The notes beneath the pieces are model-generated. The model made no database searches. It saw only the letters and a list, made by a program, of their open reading frames with translations, and was not told the DNA's origin. A stretch of 32,955 bases of DNA from NCBI GenBank assembly GCA_046728115.1, contig JBKPDW010000598.1, positions 1 through 32,955 of the forward strand. The letters are read 5' to 3'. The translations under genes were made by a program, and so were the position numbers. This document shows positions 32,701 through 32,955 of the stretch, piece by piece. This DNA is from CAVSWN01 sp046728115 (lineage in GTDB: Bacteria > Acidobacteriota > Vicinamibacteria > Vicinamibacterales > CAVVIG01). Position 1 is the stretch's first letter. Every line of letters starts with the position of its first letter.

Positions 32701-32792
32701 CGGCTCGTGTCGCGGGCACCTCGTACTTCGGCCGCGTGCAGGAGATCGTGGCTCCGCGCGTGCTGAAGCTCGGATTCAAGTTCGACTTCTAG
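29778..32792 (+). CDS. TonB-dependent receptor (Oar-like, CarboxypepD_reg N-terminus), intact
   Basis: A 1004-residue outer-membrane receptor. A signal peptide ending at ATAQ is followed by a carboxypeptidase-regulatory beta-sandwich of about 85 residues (ELVGKVTDDSDAVLPGVTVT, TNAQGIYRFPAV, ELAGF). Then come a plug region (QETVTVTGASPTVDVENTKVG, SAEEISVDTAAMGAEIGGGGGANINVVPKSGGN) and a large barrel that ends in the aromatic-terminated KLGFKFDF expected for BAM-inserted proteins. Related in architecture to the frameshifted receptor at 18749-22011 but clearly divergent. No SusD-like lipoprotein is adjacent, which fits the Oar-type rather than the Bacteroidetes SusCD type. Ligand unknown. Five cysteine-containing loops (for example ATCSPTVRTGC) may be disulfide-bonded. 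Confidence 0.94.
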   Translation: MTRSILGALAALALVTAVGVVPATAQTGQMFGELVGKVTDDSDAVLPGVTVTLSGPAVMGTPTAVTNAQGIYRFPAVNTGTYQLKFELAGFAPLLREGIVVPVRQTITVDASLKLAKLQETVTVTGASPTVDVENTKVGARLDHETLQAVPTSRTIFGSTTVLPGMTMGRQDPGGLNAATSTNMVAHGASNYSLNYYGVTADTPQNYGSMYYMDFGSAEEISVDTAAMGAEIGGGGGANINVVPKSGGNKFRGEAIESITGKGYWDGFTGNNITDALRSQGITDPTLRKLNDFNANAGGPFMRDRLWWFGSFRNYKTIEATPNYTIVNSDGSLTNPFLSNLRNYTASGKYQINKNNQFSAFWTYNKKFQPNRNAGLAQPRPEGTLNQQSPKNLINGNWTSVFGQNTFLEVSSSYFHMHWPSDWSDEFKALPSNQQLPSTFNIGTSVYIDGPEPTGQRFRDAYRQQTNIGVTRYIDDFLGASHQLKTGFEQWWTPTGTDTFNIFQDARLRYTGPAATCSPTVRTGCTPVEVFLYNTPLTQQTRMRNFAGFVQDRLSYPRFTFNLGVRWSYYDGTIPAQSNGGAEWGAACAACNQSFPEIKTPYSWNTLAPRTGVVWKITDDGRNVAKASYSRYYEGMYTTEFSSINGNSIQTGGVATYNWNGAFDAAGRPVLGTIKSQFVPKSNTIDPNLKDPRNDEIMFAFQREVANNVSVNVDWIQRWFNDATTNQDCYGLPCNTVASTAYAPTRVVTDFGPDNLAGTADDKSVTLYNVLPQYVGKDTFFHTNCGNNVSVSCTQQYRALEISVVKRMSNRWQMQSSYVWSRLDGDQLGISTTSTTLSANELDFTNPNNVLPFSQQGRGANDQPHAFKLLGSYQAPYGITLGANFQSLSGLPRERTLSVTSFAQGTQTLRMEPRGTYRADTLNLLSLRGDKSFRTGGTSRASVIVELHNALNSSAGQNSFGTISRGYADQAAFDAARVAGTSYFGRVQEIVAPRVLKLGFKFDF

Positions 32793-32860
32793 GATGGTTC
32801 GATGTTTAAAGGTTCTAGACACTTTCTAAGCGTGAGATCTTACGGGTTGAAGCAAGTTTT

Positions 32861-32955
32861 TCAGGCGGCAATGGCGGCCTCCTCGTGGAGTTTCTGGATT
32901 TCGAGGTCGAGTTGATCGAGGACGGCGCGAAGCGAGCGCGGCAAGGTGTCGTCCT
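32861..32955 (-). CDS. 3' end of an unidentified protein (truncated by window edge)
   Basis: A minus-strand frame enters from the right edge and ends at TGA (32863-32861). The visible C-terminus is about 31 residues, LPRSLRAVLDQLDLEIQKL then HEEAAIAA, an amphipathic helix with leucines in heptad-like spacing. The 68-nt gap to the receptor is AT-richer than the surroundings. This could be the end of a transposase or of an ordinary gene; the sequence shown cannot decide. Confidence 0.45.
   Translation of the reverse strand, partial: DDTLPRSLRAVLDQLDLEIQKLHEEAAIAA

Noticed and set aside
29778..32792. SusC/SusD-type glycan utilisation locus
   Set aside because: No SusD-like lipoprotein, glycoside hydrolase or regulator is next to either receptor.
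1..32955. tRNA, rRNA, riboswitch, prophage or defence genes
   Set aside because: I looked on both strands and found no tRNA-like cloverleaf, rRNA segment, known riboswitch core, integrase, phage structural gene or nuclease/toxin module that I could support.

Overview
This is a gene-dense, high-GC (by eye above 60%) bacterial chromosomal segment. I place it in the Acidobacteriota, most likely a Vicinamibacteria-type lineage, but by inference only. The reasons are the two very large Oar-like TonB-dependent receptors with an N-terminal carboxypeptidase-regulatory domain, the sulfatase-fold/TPR fusion proteins, the bactofilin, and the housekeeping mix. There is no rRNA or tRNA gene, CRISPR array, prophage, defence system or complete insertion sequence that I can support.

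Layout. 1-2058 (+): the tail of an unidentified gene, DNA polymerase IV and a trans-aconitate-methyltransferase-like enzyme. 2074-13135 (-): a long co-directional run. In transcription order it holds a bactofilin, a methyltransferase-like protein, SAM hydroxide adenosyltransferase, an acyl-CoA dehydrogenase, class II fructose-1,6-bisphosphatase (glpX), an MFS transporter, threonylcarbamoyl-AMP synthase, HflX, a TPR/SLH lipoprotein, PgsA and a secreted double-cyclophilin. 13286-15606 (+): cysteine desulfurase plus MnmA, a sulfur-relay pair for tRNA 2-thiouridine. 15688-18663 (-): glgA, trxA, trxB. 18749-23962 (+): a TonB receptor broken by three one-base frameshifts, a sulfatase/TPR gene reduced by an internal deletion, and an orphan fdhE. 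24098-25898: a D,D-carboxypeptidase (-) and a small membrane protein (+). 25957-29585 (-): an M20 peptidase followed by an intact sulfatase-fold/TPR protein. 29778-32792 (+): an intact 1004-residue receptor. A gene of unknown type runs off the right edge on the minus strand.

The most unusual property lies between the genes. Many of the intergenic gaps are filled by short tandem arrays whose unit is 7 or 8 nt (for example TGAAGTC, GTCAGAA, ACTTCAG, TTGAAAG, GGGGTTA, GGTGCCT, ATGGCTG, ATTACCCG). The unit differs from gap to gap. Several arrays are arranged as inverted halves, so the RNA would fold into a long hairpin. Several supply the stop codon of one gene and reach the start codon of the next, replacing a Shine-Dalgarno region. 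At least one (20 heptamers at 8318-8457) appears to be translated as the N-terminus of the MFS transporter. They resemble the short tandemly repeated repetitive (STRR) heptamers known from filamentous cyanobacteria. Where the sequence shows conventional signals (sigma70-like -35/-10 boxes before the bactofilin and the first receptor, AGGAGG before the second receptor) they are ordinary, so the array-led genes stand out.
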